Source: Globodera rostochiensis (taxonomy: Eukaryota > Nematoda > Chromadorea > Rhabditida > Heteroderidae). From it: DNA of 64,000 nucleotides. The notes below the pieces were generated by a model that saw only the letters and a list, made by a program, of their open reading frames with translations, did not search any database and had not been told where the DNA came from. Positions 11,717-25,139 of the stretch are shown one piece after another (positions within the stretch are counted from its first letter, which is position 1; every line of letters starts with the position of its first letter). Both the position numbers and the translations under genes were made by a program. The stretch spans positions 1,447,991 through 1,511,990 of the forward strand of contig JAEVLN010000012.1 in assembly GCA_018350325.1 (NCBI GenBank), read 5' to 3'.

Positions 11717-12350
11717 ATGACTGGTATGGACGGATCAATAAAAGATTGAATGATTCTTGTGCGAACTTGGGCGTTTTTTTTAAAAAATTTTCACTAAAAT
11801 ATCAAAAAATTCGAATTTTCTCAAATAAATCCTTTTTCCCCCATCTGTCCGCCCGAAAAAAGTCCCCATAATTTAATTTGTGGAGAAATGGAAAGAAAAA
11901 AAACTATGCTAAAGGTATTTTGGAATTACCGGGGTCAATTTAATCGCTTCATCTCTCGACAAGGGCTTTCGAATTGTCTGAATCGGTTAGATAAGTTTAA
12001 CGCCAAACTTCTCGAATAATTAAGACGAAACGCCAAAACGGATTCAATTTCGCAAATTCAAAAATTTAGCAAAAAAAAGAAGCGAAACGGGCAAACTGCT
12101 TCTGAAGCAATGAAAAAACCATTGCCGTTGACTAACAAAAATTTTTTTCATCATAAACATTGTTTTGTTTTAGGCTATTCATTTCATGTAAACGCTTCAA
12201 ATATGAAATACATGTGCCAACGCTTGATAGAAAAGATTTCTTTTTAAAAAGAACAAAAAAAGGCATTTTGCAAGAAAAAAAAGCAATTGCATTTTGACTG
12301 GCAACATTTTCTTCCATCAAACATTTTCTTTTTTGCATCAACATTTTTAT

Positions 12351-12530
12351 GATGCGTAGAACACAAGCTGAGCTCATTTGCATAGGTTCGAATCCCTAAT
12401 CCAAATTTGTTTGAATTCTGTTAGACTTTTTTTAAATTCGTTTTTTGAAAAACGGAGATTTGTTAGACCACCGTTAAGGATTCGACCTACGCAAAAACTG
12501 AGCCCCCGGATTCGTGTTCTACGCATATTT
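12351..12530. repeat. Long imperfect hairpin with tRNA-B-box-like arm
   Basis: The left arm (ATGCGTAGAACAC, CTGAGCTCA, GCATAGGTTCGAATCC) pairs with the right arm (GGATTCGACCTACGC, ACTGAGCCC, GTGTTCTACGCAT) over about 55 bp, with a 60-bp loop. GGTTCGAATCC matches the tRNA B box, but no tRNA fold forms around it. Probably a small fold-back or tRNA-derived mobile element. Confidence 0.6.
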
Positions 12531-12990
12531 TACCCTAGAAACATCTTGATTTTCTAGAAAAATATTTTCGGCGGGAACATAAACTGGGCCATTACCAGAA
12601 AATGGATTTGATAATTCTGCATACAAAACATTCCTCTGCCCTGATGGTAAATCAGATCCTAGGCAATCATAAAACCTGTGATTATGGCACCAAGGCCTTG
12701 ATTACGACGCCTCGTAAAAAAGCGAATTGTTTTTACATAAACACCAGGAAATGAAAAGAGACGAAAAGCAAAAGTCGGTACTTTCAGTTTAGGGGTGATC
12801 AAGCAAGATGTATGTTTTCTAGGTTAAAACAATGTGTAACACGAATCCGTAGCCTACTCAAAAAAACCCATACACTTTTCTCTCACTTATATCTCCAAAC
12901 ACTGTTTTTTATTTAAAGAAATTTTAAATGTTTTAGATTTTGATATTTTTTCCATCTACAACCATTTAATTGTGACGGCACATCTTCGAA

Positions 12991-13996
12991 ATGTTTCTTC
13001 TTCATCGTTCCATGTTGCTTCTTCTGCCGATGTTCGCTGTGTGTTTTGCTGCCTCTCCGTTTAATTTTGGCACGTCAGTGAAACGCGAAAATGCGTATGG
13101 CATCAGCACGGACGGACTCTCCGTGACTTACCGGACATCCACCAACAAATCGACGGAGAAAGACGACGCTTTTGATGTTCTTCAGTGGATTGGCGGTGGC
13201 AACATCACCGACACCGAAGTCGGTAGGAATGGCACGGACAGTACCAACAACGGTACGGAAGTTGGCACCTACAACGGCACGGAATTTGTTGGCCAAGGTT
13301 TTTTTTTTTCTGAGAAATTTTTTGTGGCATTTGAGTTCCCGTCGCCTACAAAAAAGCAAAACCATTTTTCAAAGTGCTAGGCATTAAATATGACAAATTT
13401 TGGTTGTTGATGTTTCAACATTTTGTTTGTTTAGTCACATCCAATTCGACTTCTGCTCTGTCTGACAATGCGTCGTCGTCGCCTCCCTCCGTGGGGAGCT
13501 GTGGCGTTTTGTGCAAAAAAGGTTGGGACAATGAGCACTAAAAATTGTCCAATTTGGAGCACTCCTTTCTTTTGTTCACAGGAGCATGGCTGACCGGCGG
13601 TTTTCTGGGCGTCGGCTTCATTTTGATCGTCTTCGTTCTGCTTTTCCTCTTGTTCCGTCGTCAAACGAAGCGGCACACGTACATCGGTGGGTGAGGCGGA
13701 GACGAGGAATGAATTTGCTGTGGGGACCACATATATTTTATCGCCAACCAAAAATTTCTGCTGATTTTTCTCTTCTTTAAATCCTCAAAAACAACCGATT
13801 GATTCATCACTTATTGTTAGTTTGCTCCTCTCCATTTTTGTTTCCAGAGTTCGATCAGATTTACTTTGTTGGTCATTATTTCCCCGATTTCTCTTTATGT
13901 GTATACGCAATAAGGAATAAACTTCTTCGAAAAAGAGTAGCTTCAAGTTTGTTCGCCATTCAGCGCCGTACTTATTGCAAAACTAGTAATTTTTGA
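12991..13996 (+). CDS. Small N-glycosylated single-pass membrane protein, 215 aa
   Basis: Four exons (12991-13297, 13435-13521, 13582-13686, 13848-13996); every junction is phase 1 with G|GT donors or equivalent. A signal peptide (MFLLHRSMLLLLPMFAVCFA) is followed by an ectodomain of about 110 residues rich in Thr, Ser, Asn and Gly. It has at least seven N-glycosylation sequons (NKS, NIT, several NGT, NST, NAS) and a short Cys pair (CGVLC). The TM helix (GFLGVGFILIVFVLLFLLF) is followed by RRQTKRH and a basic cytoplasmic tail. The last exon is the least sure; without it the frame would stop two codons after the TM tail (13694-13696). Mucin-like surface glycoprotein; no family recognised. Confidence 0.68.
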
Positions 13997-15872
<1,876 letters not shown>

Positions 15873-16406
15873 GAAGTGTTTGTTCGGGCGCGGAGGTGTC
15901 GCGCGGCGCGCACTTTTTGCTCACAGACGACGGAATTTTGGTGGAGTAAATATTATATTTGTGATTTGTGTTGCTCTTTTCTGCTGTTGTGGGACGATTT
16001 GATTCATTCACTATTATCCGATAATTATATTTTATTGTGCGTGTTTTTTTTGGACACAAAATTCACCGACAAGAAAGCCGCCCCTTCCCCATATATGGAC
16101 GACGACTGATTGGGGTTTTGCCCCGTTTTGATTGATGGATGGGTCATTCATTCATTGGTTTGGCCTAGAGCCAGCGAATCAGTGCGGTACGAATTGCCAC
16201 CGATCAACCAGTGATCACTCTGATCAGAGCGTACACATAAATAAATAAATAAATATACATTTACTGTTACTGCTCGCAATTGTGTTTTACTTGTGTTGCG
16301 TGCGTCTCGAGTTGCGCAAAATTTTTGAATGCTTTTTGACAACAAATAATTCATTATTGTTTTGAGTCGTCTTAAAAGTAATTGGTTAATCTTTCCCCTG
16401 TAAAAA
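15873..16406. other. Intergenic between ARF and GatA
   Basis: ARF 3' flank and GatA upstream region in the same orientation, 534 bp. Contains a short TAAA repeat (16239-16253). No gene seen; the spacing is larger than typical for nematode operons. Confidence 0.5.
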
Positions 16407-19400
16407 ATGCATCGTATCAAAGAGTCGGCCGAGCGCGCCCGCCGCTGTCGTCATTTGAATTTTCTGATCAGCGAAACTTTTGATTTGGCCGAAAAACATT
16501 GCGAAGCTGCGCTTGGGACGGCCCACACGCCGTTTGTCATGGTCGTCAAGGACAATTTTGCGTACGAATTTTTGTAAACTATGGTTTTGTTTACAATTCC
16601 GGGCTGTGGGAAATCCCTCAAAATTTTAAGTCAGAAATTCGTCTTTTTTGGAGAGAAAATTGAGGGGGTTTTGTGCCAAAAATGTACAAGATTTTTGACA
16701 AAAAAAAAAAATTTTTTTTAGTGTTCGAGGCGTCCGTATGACTTGCGCTTCCAAAATGCTCAGAGAATTTGTGCCGCCCTACACGGCCACCACTGTGCAA
16801 CGACTGCTCAAAAATGGTCGGGTGTCCCCAGGGGTACCCAGAAAAAATTTCCGAGGGGGAGCGGGGCAAGCCTAAAAAGTCGATTTTAGTAGAGTAGGTC
16901 GGGATCGGGATTTTTGGTAAAAATCGGGATCGGGATTCCAAAAACAGGGATAATCCCAACCGGGATCCTGATCCTGGATCTATTCTCATCTTTTAGAGAT
17001 GCTTACGGCCCTAGTTTGTGTTAACGCTTTTTTGGCGTATCGTTTCTAAACAATAAAAAATAATGTCTCCACCATTTGAACAACAGGCGGCTGTCTACTC
17101 GGCAAAAGTAATATGGACGAATTTGGTTGGTAAATTTAAACTTTTTGTTTTTTAATGTAAATTTAATTTAATTTATTTTTTTTTTTTGCTTGTAGCCATG
17201 GGTTCCACCAGCAGCACCGGCTGTTTCGGGCCCGTCCTGCACGCGATGTACGCCACTGACGCCGACGCCGACGGGGGAATGGCGGGCGGTGCCGGCGGCG
17301 TCGACGATTTTCGCATCGCCGGCGGCTCTTCCGGCGGCTGCGCGGTGGCGGTCGCCACGGGCGTTGCCGATGTGTAAAAGAAGCAAAAAAAAAAAAACAA
17401 ATTTTTTTGTTGGTTAAATTTTTTTCAAATTGTTGCGCAGTGCCATTGGCAGTGACACGGGCGGCTCGGTGCGCTATCCGGCGGCACTGAACGGCGTCTA
17501 CGGCTTCAAGCCGTCCTATGGCCGCCTGTCCCGGCATGGCCTCGTGCCGTTGAACAACGCGTTGGACACGCCGTCTATTTTTGCGCGCACGGCGGAACAG
17601 TGCCGAACATATTTTGGTCATTTTTTTCTATTTTGAAGAGGGCGGTTGAAAAAAATCAGAAAGTTAATGGCACTTTTTTTTTTTGTTTAGAAATTCTCAG
17701 GGGCCACGACCCAATGGACGCCACCAGTCTGCCGGACGATGTGGTTGCTGACAAACAGCCGACAAAACGTGCAGAAGCTGCACTTGATGACGGCACGCTG
17801 ATCATTGGCATCCCGGAGGTTGTGCCTGCCAGAGACACATTTTGGGTTTTGGGTGAGGGAGTGCTGCTGCTGCTGCAGGGATGTAACCGGATGTGCCAAA
17901 AAAAAAGTGCGGAATCCGGCATGCCGGACTGAAGTCCAGACATTCCGGAATCCGGGCTTACATACATCCCTGGAGTACAGCTTCAATAATTCGTTGTTGT
18001 TTTTTTGAAGGAATATTTTTGGGAATTTATGGTGTTGGTGTTTAAAACAAATTATTTATTTTATATTAAATTTAATTTTCCTCCCCGCCCGTTCAGTTTG
18101 ATCATTCGCATTTTGTGTCTGACGACGCGCTGCGCGTGTGGCACGCGGCAATTGAACAGTTGGAGCGTGCGGTTGGTGCGCGTACGCGGGCAGTGCGAAT
18201 GCCGAACTGGGAGGCGTGCATTCAATGCTATGCCACACTGACCGACCTGGACGTGGCGTCGAACATGGCCAGGTGCAGTTGACAGTCGAATTTGCCCACT
18301 TTTTTTTTGTTGTTGTAAAAACAATTTAAAAAATAATAAAAATTATTTTAATTAATTGTTACTAGTGTGAAGGCAATTTAGTTTTATTGGGTAATTTAAA
18401 TTCAAAAAAAAAAAAGTTATTCCGTTGCGGGGAATCGAACCCCGGCCTTGTGAGTGAGAGTCACAAATCCTAACCACTAGACCACAACGGACATGGGAGT
18501 AAGACATTCTTGCTTTGGCTAAATGGTTAATTTTTATCAAAAAGACAAATGGTCTCGTCACCGGTCCGTTCCATCCATCCGCCCGATCAAAAATGATTCT
18601 CTTTCCGCTGGGGGGAATGGGCCAATTTTTTTAGTTGATTTCTGTTGATGGCTGCCGTGATTTAAACAAATCAAAAAAAAGCCTTGAGGCGGTGATCCGT
18701 CGTCGTGATCACGGCCCACCCCCCAAAAATGGCACGATGCCGTGGCGCCCCTGGTTGGAACATTTTTGTTGGCACAGATATGACGGCATCCAATTTGGTC
18801 ACAACGATGCCATCGATGACGGCACTTCTTCCTTCACTGAACAGATCACCGCCAGTCGGACGGCAATGCTTGGCCAAAATGTGAAACGACGCATTTTTGC
18901 GGGCACTTTTTATGGCCTTCAACAGTCAGTAACATTTTTTGGGGATTAAATTAATTATTAATTAATTACATAATTTGTAAGTCCGACCAAAAGGTGCGTC
19001 AGGCACACAATGCCTGCGGCAATTCCTATTTATGGCAACGTGCCAAGTCAAATTTTATCGTTTAAGTCGCTTTTTTATTCAAAACCTGGCCTAGGACCAT
19101 ATCAAAGGTCATCGACTGATCGATCAGCTTCTCTGATCACCGCATTTCAAAAACTGACTGATCTGTGGTGGTCTCTGATCCAGTGTGTAGAGAGAGAGAG
19201 GGGACATGTTCTGATCGTATATTCTTGATCACTATTTGCTTTTATATTGGTTTTGATCGCGCTGATTCCCTCCGCTTCTTCTTTAAACAGAAACTTTGAG
19301 CGCTTTGTGGGCCAAGCGGCGCGCGTGCGGCGGCTGATCCAACGCGACTTTCAGCGTGCCTTTGAGCAGTGCGACGTGCTGCTCACGCCGTGCAGTCGGC

Positions 19401-19967
19401 ATTCCGCCCCGCTGCTCTCCGAGACGGTCAGACGGTCACGCACGGAGCAGCACCGGATGGACGACTTCTTCCTTATCCCCGCAAATTTGTGCGGTACGCG
19501 CTGGAGACAAGACGAACCGGGGCGGGGGGGGGGCAGTGCTCAGGAAGGCCAAAATGTCTTAAGGAATGCCATAATTTTGACCCCTCATGCCATAAAAATG
19601 CCATAGTTTGAGTTTTGGCCTCCCTGTCATTGCTGCATTTTTTGATCACATATTTTTCTGATCGGTGCGCAAGTAGTCTGCTTGCTGATCATTTCTTTTA
19701 GTCGCGAGAGTTTGCAACCGATTTTCAGTGTTTGCATGGTCAAAAAAGTGTTGTTTAATTTTGAAGGAAATGACGAAATTTTACAAGTAAATAAATTGCC
19801 AAAAAGGTGTGCCGGCCATTTCCGTGCCGTTCGCGCACTGTGCCGAAGGACGACCGTTGGGTGTCCAACTGATCGGGCCCTATTTGGCGGACGACTTTCT
19901 GTTGCAGGTGGCCGCGTTGCTCGTCCCGTTGCCCACTGATCATACCGCTAATTTACACACAAATTGA
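16407..19967 (+). CDS. gatA: Glutamyl-tRNA(Gln) amidotransferase subunit A (GatA/QRSL1)
   Basis: Ten exons: 16407-16561, 16722-16816, 17087-17125, 17196-17373, 17441-17616, 17691-17818, 18097-18272, 18778-18924, 19291-19493, 19807-19967; 485 aa, phases consistent throughout. It is the amidase subunit of the mitochondrial GatCAB complex that converts misacylated Glu-tRNA(Gln) to Gln-tRNA(Gln). The amidase-signature Ser-cisSer-Lys triad is visible: VVKDNFA (Lys), GGSSGG (cis-Ser) and [13 protein letters not shown] (nucleophile Ser). Also present are [50 protein letters not shown] and the C-terminal [24 protein letters not shown] block. The N-terminus is short, without an obvious targeting peptide, so an upstream start or exon may be missed. 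Large introns carry hairpins (16890-16985, 17890-17970) and an antisense tRNA-Glu. Confidence 0.94.
16890..16985. repeat. GGGATCGGGAT hairpin-type repeat in GatA intron 2
   Basis: Repeats of GGGATCGGGAT face AATCCCAACCGGGATCCTG. Same general design as the ARF intron hairpin (15068-15135) with altered bases. Confidence 0.5.
17885..17972. repeat. Inverted repeat in GatA intron 6
   Basis: GGATGT at the left pairs with ACATCC at the right, and GGAATCCGGCATGCCGGA is internally palindromic, followed by ATTCCGGAATCCGGG. Noncoding hairpin in the intron between exons ending 17818 and starting 18097. Confidence 0.5.
18404..18415 (-). terminator. Pol III terminator of tRNA-Glu
   Basis: Twelve A on the plus strand, i.e. 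a T12 run on the tRNA strand, starting five bases after the 3' end of the tRNA. Strong Pol III stop signal. Confidence 0.85.
18421..18491 (-). tRNA. tRNA-Glu (anticodon CUC)
   Basis: On the minus strand the 71-nt sequence folds as a complete tRNA. The acceptor stem TCCGTTG/CAACGGA is a perfect 7-bp match, the D arm is GGTCTAGTGGTTAGGA, the anticodon stem TGTGA/TCACA holds loop CTCTCAC with anticodon CTC, and the T arm is CGGGG-TTCGATT-CCCCG. A and B boxes are intact and there is no intron. It lies antisense inside the GatA intron between exons ending 18272 and starting 18778. Confidence 0.96.
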
Positions 19968-22900
19968 CTAAAATTTGATGTTGCCTTAAAATGATCTCTC
20001 CTAGGTCAAATTTGTTGTTTTTTGTCTGTCATTTTTTTGTGTTTGTATTATGTGGATAAATTTGTTAGTTTAATGTCGTCTTTAAAATTTGGGGCAATCG
20101 ATTTTCACAGTTTTTGACGAAAAATGCCAACATTTTTCTGCCCGACAATTCTTTGGCATTTGTGCCGTCCCTTTGTGGGGGGACAGCGGCGATGGCACAA
20201 TGCTTTTTGTGGGGCGCCCATTTTGTTTATTTTTTTGGGCCTAAATCTTTCCATTCATTCGACCATTTTGGGCATTCAAATGGAGGGCATTTATTTGTTT
20301 ATTTTTTTAATAAAAAAATCCCAAATCCTGATCAGCAGATCGGGCTGCCGGAACTGACCCCCAGCTGATGCCGCCCTCCGGGGAAAATGTCTAAATCACA
20401 AACGCCCCCTGGGGGGAGGGGAGTGATCAACCGGCTGGTGGCTCTGATCGATGGATGGCCGGATGGATCTTCCGACCCATCCCCAGCGGATATCGCCCAG
20501 GGGCATGCCAACAACAAACCAATCAAAACGCCCCGGGGGTTTCCCCCCTCTCCCAACACAAATTCCATCCAATCCATTACCAGCAGCAGCAGCAGAGGGG
20601 CCGAATGCGATAACAATCTCTCAATTAGAACAAACAATGAATGAATGAGTCCAGAAAATTGGTCCCCCAAAATGTTTTCTTATTTTTAAATTCTGTAATT
20701 AAAACCGTTGGAGAAAATCCCCCCGGGGGCCAAATGCCGTGGGGGGAAGGAAGGAAAGCGCCTTTCTTTGTGCCGTAGCAGCACAATTCACTCAATAAAC
20801 AATTAAATTGGGAGAGCGGCATCACTAAAAAATTGACTCGCCCAAATGCCCTGGGGGGATGAATTTGCCAGAAAAAATTATGCCATTTTATGTCCGGCAA
20901 TGGAACATTTTAATAAACTATAATTAGAATTTTTTAAATTTAAAATTTTTGTTTATGGTAAAATGAGAAACACTTTCTCCATTTTAAAATGAATTCGTAA
21001 ATTTTTGCTTAACATAATTTAAAATTTATGAGTTCCCCCCCCCAGGGGATTTTATTTGTTTGAAGCTTTTTGCCTGCACATAATGGCCTCTTTCACCAGT
21101 CAAAATGGCAATGGCATTTGCTTCTCTTCTGCCGAAGCAAAAAGGGGTTGGCATTTTCATGCATTTGTTTTCATAAAAATTTAATAATAAATTTATGCTT
21201 TTTTTAAAAATATTTTTGTAGAGAATTGGGGGCGTATTTTTAATACTAAAAGCCCCCCCCCCCCTCCCCGGAGGGTTTAGCTCCGAATTTCCACCATTTT
21301 TTTGTTCGGAAATCCGTTCACGGCTCGTCTGTTCTCCCCCCCCCCCCGGGGGGCATAAGGTTCATTAAAACCGGTCCCAACTCTCAAAATATGCCCTCGA
21401 GGGGCTGTGCTGGCCGGGCGTCTTCTGCTTGCGTGCCCCGCACTCATTTTGCCCGCCGGGGCTAATTGCAGTTTTTGGCCGCTGGGCTTTAAAACAAAAA
21501 AAGTTTTTTTAACAAAATTTTTTTTTGTAATTTTGCTAATGGCTAGTGTTTAGTAGCGGCGCCTTTTTTAAATTTTAAACGTATAAATTAGCGTCTGAAC
21601 TTTTGCCCTAAGGGCACAAAGGAAACGAAAACTTTTTTTGTTTGTTTGTTTAAAATTGGCGGCATTTGTTTCCGCCGCCCGAAGGCACGCATTTGCCCCC
21701 CGGGGGGAGGGCACTTTTGAGGCGCAGCACCACAAACCCCCCCCCCCCCCGAGGCGCATTTTGAGGGGCGAATTGGGGGGGGGGGAAAGGATTTTCCCAT
21801 TCTCTCAAAAGACGTTTAATTTGTTGTGTTACCCACCCATCGGCCGCCGCTGCTAATGGAAATGGGGACCAAAACCTAAACGACGTAAAAAAAAATTAGC
21901 CCTGGGGGGGGGAGGGCTTTCATTGGCATCGCATTTTTCAAAAATTTTAGTTAAAATTCATGAAAAAATGTCCAAAATTCAATTTTTGAGGTCAAAAATA
22001 TATGTGTCTGGGGCCTTCATCAATTGAATCTCTTTCACATTGAGCGCATAAACAGTGACAAATTGAATTTTATCCCCCCGGGCGAAATGCTGCGCTTTTT
22101 GTCGCATATTTTGTGATGCCATTTCAATTTCCACACATTCAATTTAAAAGGTCCGCCCTTTTTTGTGTGTGTTCAAAGTTAATAAACCCGCCACGAGTTG
22201 GCTGCGGCAGGTGAAGCCCCCCGGGGGGGGGGGGGTGTTTCCAATTTTTGGAACAATTTTTAAGCCAAATTCGTAGGCTTTTGCCCACCAAAAAATCGTC
22301 AAAATTTTTGCGGCCCGCGTCATAAGCCAACTCCGAGTTCAGAGCAGAGCGAAGAACGATCAAGATTCTCGTCGAGATTTATCGAGATTCTCGTCGAGAT
22401 TTATCGAGATTCTCGTCGAGATTTATCGAGATTCTCGTCGAGATTTATCGAGATTCTCGTCGAGATTTATCGAGATTCTCGTCAAGATCCACCGAGATTC
22501 TTGATTGAAATCTCGATTGGTCCTCAAGTCCTTGCTCTAATTCAGAATGTGTTAAGTTTAGGGGGTTTTTTTTTGAAAATTCATTGGCCTTACCCTAGGT
22601 TTAATGTGAAGAGATTGTTCAAAAATTTCTGTTGTTTTTTTCTTCAAAAGATAAAAATTTTTATTTTTTTTTGCCCGTCGGCGGCCGCCGCCATTTTCTC
22701 ACGCAAAATGCCCGCGCAAAGTTTTCAGTTGCTGTGAGCGAACATTGCGCGAGAATAGTCAATTAAACGCGGCGACAACAAATGACGCCAGCGGCGAAAA
22801 ACAATTTTGGTAAATTAAACAAAAATTTATAAAAACTTCCCCCCGGGGGGTTAAAATGTGCCAATCCGTCCGTCAGATTTGGCACTTTTTGGGCAGTATT

Positions 22901-23044
22901 TTAAGTGTTTAGTCTTTGAAAACCCATAACTTTGTTCATAATCAACTAACAAAATTTTAATTACAATTTAACGGTTAGAAGAAAGACGCTCTAGGATATT
23001 ACTAAAATGTGTGAAAATTGGTCGAATTTGATATTTATTTTTAG
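19968..23044. other. Large AT-rich intergenic region with poly-C/G tracts
   Basis: No exon chain found on either strand. Contains many C or G runs of 7-13 (21040, 21255, 21338, 21740, 21775, 22220) and the tandem array at 22341-22545. Conceptual frames here are short and carry no recognisable motif. Confidence 0.6.
22341..22545. repeat. Tandem ATCGAGATTCTCGTCGAGAT array ending in the CTTGAGGACC family terminus
   Basis: About six copies of a 22-bp self-complementary unit. The right end, GATTGGTCCTCAAGTCC followed by CTCT, is shared (in either orientation) with elements at 28030-28198, 60791-60904 and 63808-63920. Confidence 0.75.
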
Positions 23045-25139
23045 TTTATCCCCCGAGGGCGGCCACCCCAAAACATTGCCTGCGGCGACGGCACCATCAA
23101 ATTTCCGCTCCATTGTTGTTCGGCTATTGTGCCATTTTACTCATTTTGTTGTGCCAACATTTGCCCATCACTTTGGCCATTCTGTTCCAAGAAGATGGTA
23201 ATTATTTTATTAAAATAAAATTTGTAAAATATTTTTATGCATCAGATCATTCGGCGGCTGGCACCAGATGCTTTTGTGACAAAAAAGTTAATTTAATATA
23301 TTTAAATTGGATTTGAATTTTATTGTTTTGGCATTTCAAAGAATTGTGGCGGCGGCACGCTCGTTTGTGCCGGCCGATTTTGCCTGATCGGCGTTCGGAA
23401 TGAGGACGCCGCGGACGGCCAGGGCCGCTTGGATCAGGTGGCCGGGGCCCCCCGGAGGGCATTTGTTGTGATCCATTGGTCCCCCCGACCCTTCGAGGGC
23501 GGGGAAAGGTCGGGGACAAAAACCCCGACATAAAAGATCGGGTATCGGGGAGTTTCTCCCAGCAAAAACCACGAAAAATTCAAAAAATTCGGGGACGAAA
23601 ACCCCCGATCGGAGTTCGGAAGTTTCTCCCAGCAAAAAACCCCGAAAAATTCAAAAAAAGTTTGGTATCGGGGGTCAAGGTTTCTCTCAGCAAAAACCCC
23701 AAAAAATTCGGGGACGAAAACCCCCGACCAATAAAAGTCGGAGTTCGGAAGTTTCTCCCAGCAAAAAACCCCGAAAAATTCAAAAAAGTCGGGGACAAAA
23801 ACCCCGACATAAAAGATCGGGGTATCGGGGGTTTCTCCAAGCAAAAACCCCCGAAAATTCAAAAAAGTCGGGGACGAAAACCCCGAAAATCCCAAAAATT
23901 CGGGGTTCGGGATCGGGGGGAGGGAGGCCAACCCTAATCCAAATCCCTAATTTGCCCCCTAATTGATTTGTGTCGCAGCATTGCCTGGAGGAGGACGGCG
24001 CGTTGCCACAGGGCAAAGGCTGCGCGAGGGATTGGCGCCAATGGTCGGAGGTTGGCACAAATTGTGCCGTTGCAAATCAAAAATTAATTAATGTTTTAAG
24101 GTTTGCATTTGTGAGGAGAATTTGTGCAACACTTGGGCCTTTCTCCGAGCGCAAATGGTCAAATTTGTTAATAAAAATAATTTAATTAAATTTGAAAATT
24201 TGGAATAAATTTAATAAAAAACATTTTAATTACCATTTTAATTTTTATTTATTTGTTTTAAGGACTCACCAATTTCTGTAGGCGCCAATTTTCGCCATCA
24301 CTCGCTTAAAGTTGGCGCGCCTGCCGAGCGTTCAGTGCACAACGCATTGGCACCGGCGCATTTGGCAGCCGAAGGCCAACGCCAATGGGTCAGATCAGAA
24401 AACGGAAGTGATCAGAAAGAGTTCATTAGTCTGATCATTAAAGCAATCTGAATGACGCTGTCCTGTTCAGAAAGTGATCTGATCACTTTAAACTAACAGT
24501 GCTAGAATTGATCAGAACACTGGTCTGATCAAGGGCGACCAGTGCTAGAATTGATCAGAAAAGTGATCTGATCTCAGTGATCACTTTTAAGGGTCACCAG
24601 CGCTAAAACTGATTAGAAAGTGATCTCGCTGATCAGAATCAGGGTTTTTAGGGGCGAGCGCCCTACAGCGACGAGGACGACGACGACGCCGACCCTCCGT
24701 TAGCCAGGGAGACGGACCCGCTGGGCTTTGGTCGGCCGGACGACGCTGTCCGGCAACGACGCGGGCCCGCCCTGGTGCTGCTGTTGGTTGTGTTGCCGCT
24801 GGTGGTTGGCGCGTTTACGGTACTGAATGGGCTACCGGTCTAATCCCACTCTGAGTGCCGATTCAGTCCAGTACTGAAGCTAAGATTAAGCTTAGCTTAG
24901 GCCTAAGCCACCCTGGCTTGTGGTTAGCCTAAGCCTAAGCTTAGCTTAGACCAAGCTTAGGCTTAGCCTAAGACGTCGAGGGGATTCGAGACACTTTTGG
25001 CTGGAGTGGGATTCGGAGCGGAAGCGACTAAATGGGGGGGGGGGCAGAACGCCAATTTTGCCAAATTCAAATTTGCCACTCGCCCGTCCATGCACAGGTT
25101 GTGCTCGTGTTCCTCAACTACCACTGCAACATGCTGTGA
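23045..25139 (+). CDS. Orphan protein with two predicted membrane segments (5' end uncertain)
   Basis: Exons 23045(?)-23197, 23979-24050, 24282-24388, 24652-24819, 25098-25139 join in agreeing phases (1, 1, 0, 0) with GT-AG introns. GC content of the exons stands out from the AT-rich surroundings. The predicted order is a basic N-terminus (LRRRHHQ), a membrane segment (LLFGYCAILLILLC), a linker with Gly and Arg, a soluble middle (HHSLKVGAPAERSVHNALAP), an acidic patch (YSDEDDDDADPPLARETDPL), a second membrane segment (GPALVLLLLVVLPLVVGAFT) and a short end NYHCNML. The true start was not found: the frame has no ATG before the first membrane segment in this exon, so an upstream exon is likely. 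No family recognised. Confidence 0.5.
23505..23925. repeat. Tandem repeat of CGGGGACAAAAACCCCGA hairpins
   Basis: About five diverged copies of a roughly 75-100 bp unit: a small self-complementary CGGGG-A/C-rich-CCCCG hairpin, then GGAAGTTTCTCCCAGCAAAAA and an AAAAATTCAAAAAA spacer. It fills the first intron of the two-TM orphan. Confidence 0.8.
24390..24650. repeat. TGATCAGA-rich direct repeats
   Basis: Several imperfect copies of GTGCTAGAATTGATCAGAA and AGTGATCTGATCA fill the intron between exons ending 24388 and starting 24652. Each has the palindrome TGATCA. Confidence 0.65.
24830..25025. repeat. Dispersed TTAGGC/GCCTAA-rich repeat, copy 1
   Basis: Starts with GGGCTACCGGTCTAAT, runs through alternating TTAGGC and GCCTAA words (AGCTTAGCTTAGGCCTAAGC) and ends GATTCGAGACAC then TTTGGCTG. 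A second copy with the same order is at 40917-41090. Confidence 0.8.

Larger units (their letters stand above)
11464..12990. other. Intergenic with minisatellite and hairpin
   Basis: Contains the minisatellite at 11575-11716 and the inverted repeat at 12351-12530. Another ACACGAATCCGTAG copy, related to the hairpin arm, sits at 12839-12855. No gene seen. Confidence 0.6.

Noticed and set aside
12385..12400. Second tRNA gene suggested by GGTTCGAATCC
   Set aside because: No acceptor stem, D arm or anticodon arm can be drawn around it; it is part of a long hairpin.
15873..16406. ARF and GatA as a nematode operon
   Set aside because: Same strand, but the 534-bp gap is larger than usual for operons and no SL2-type signal could be identified by eye.
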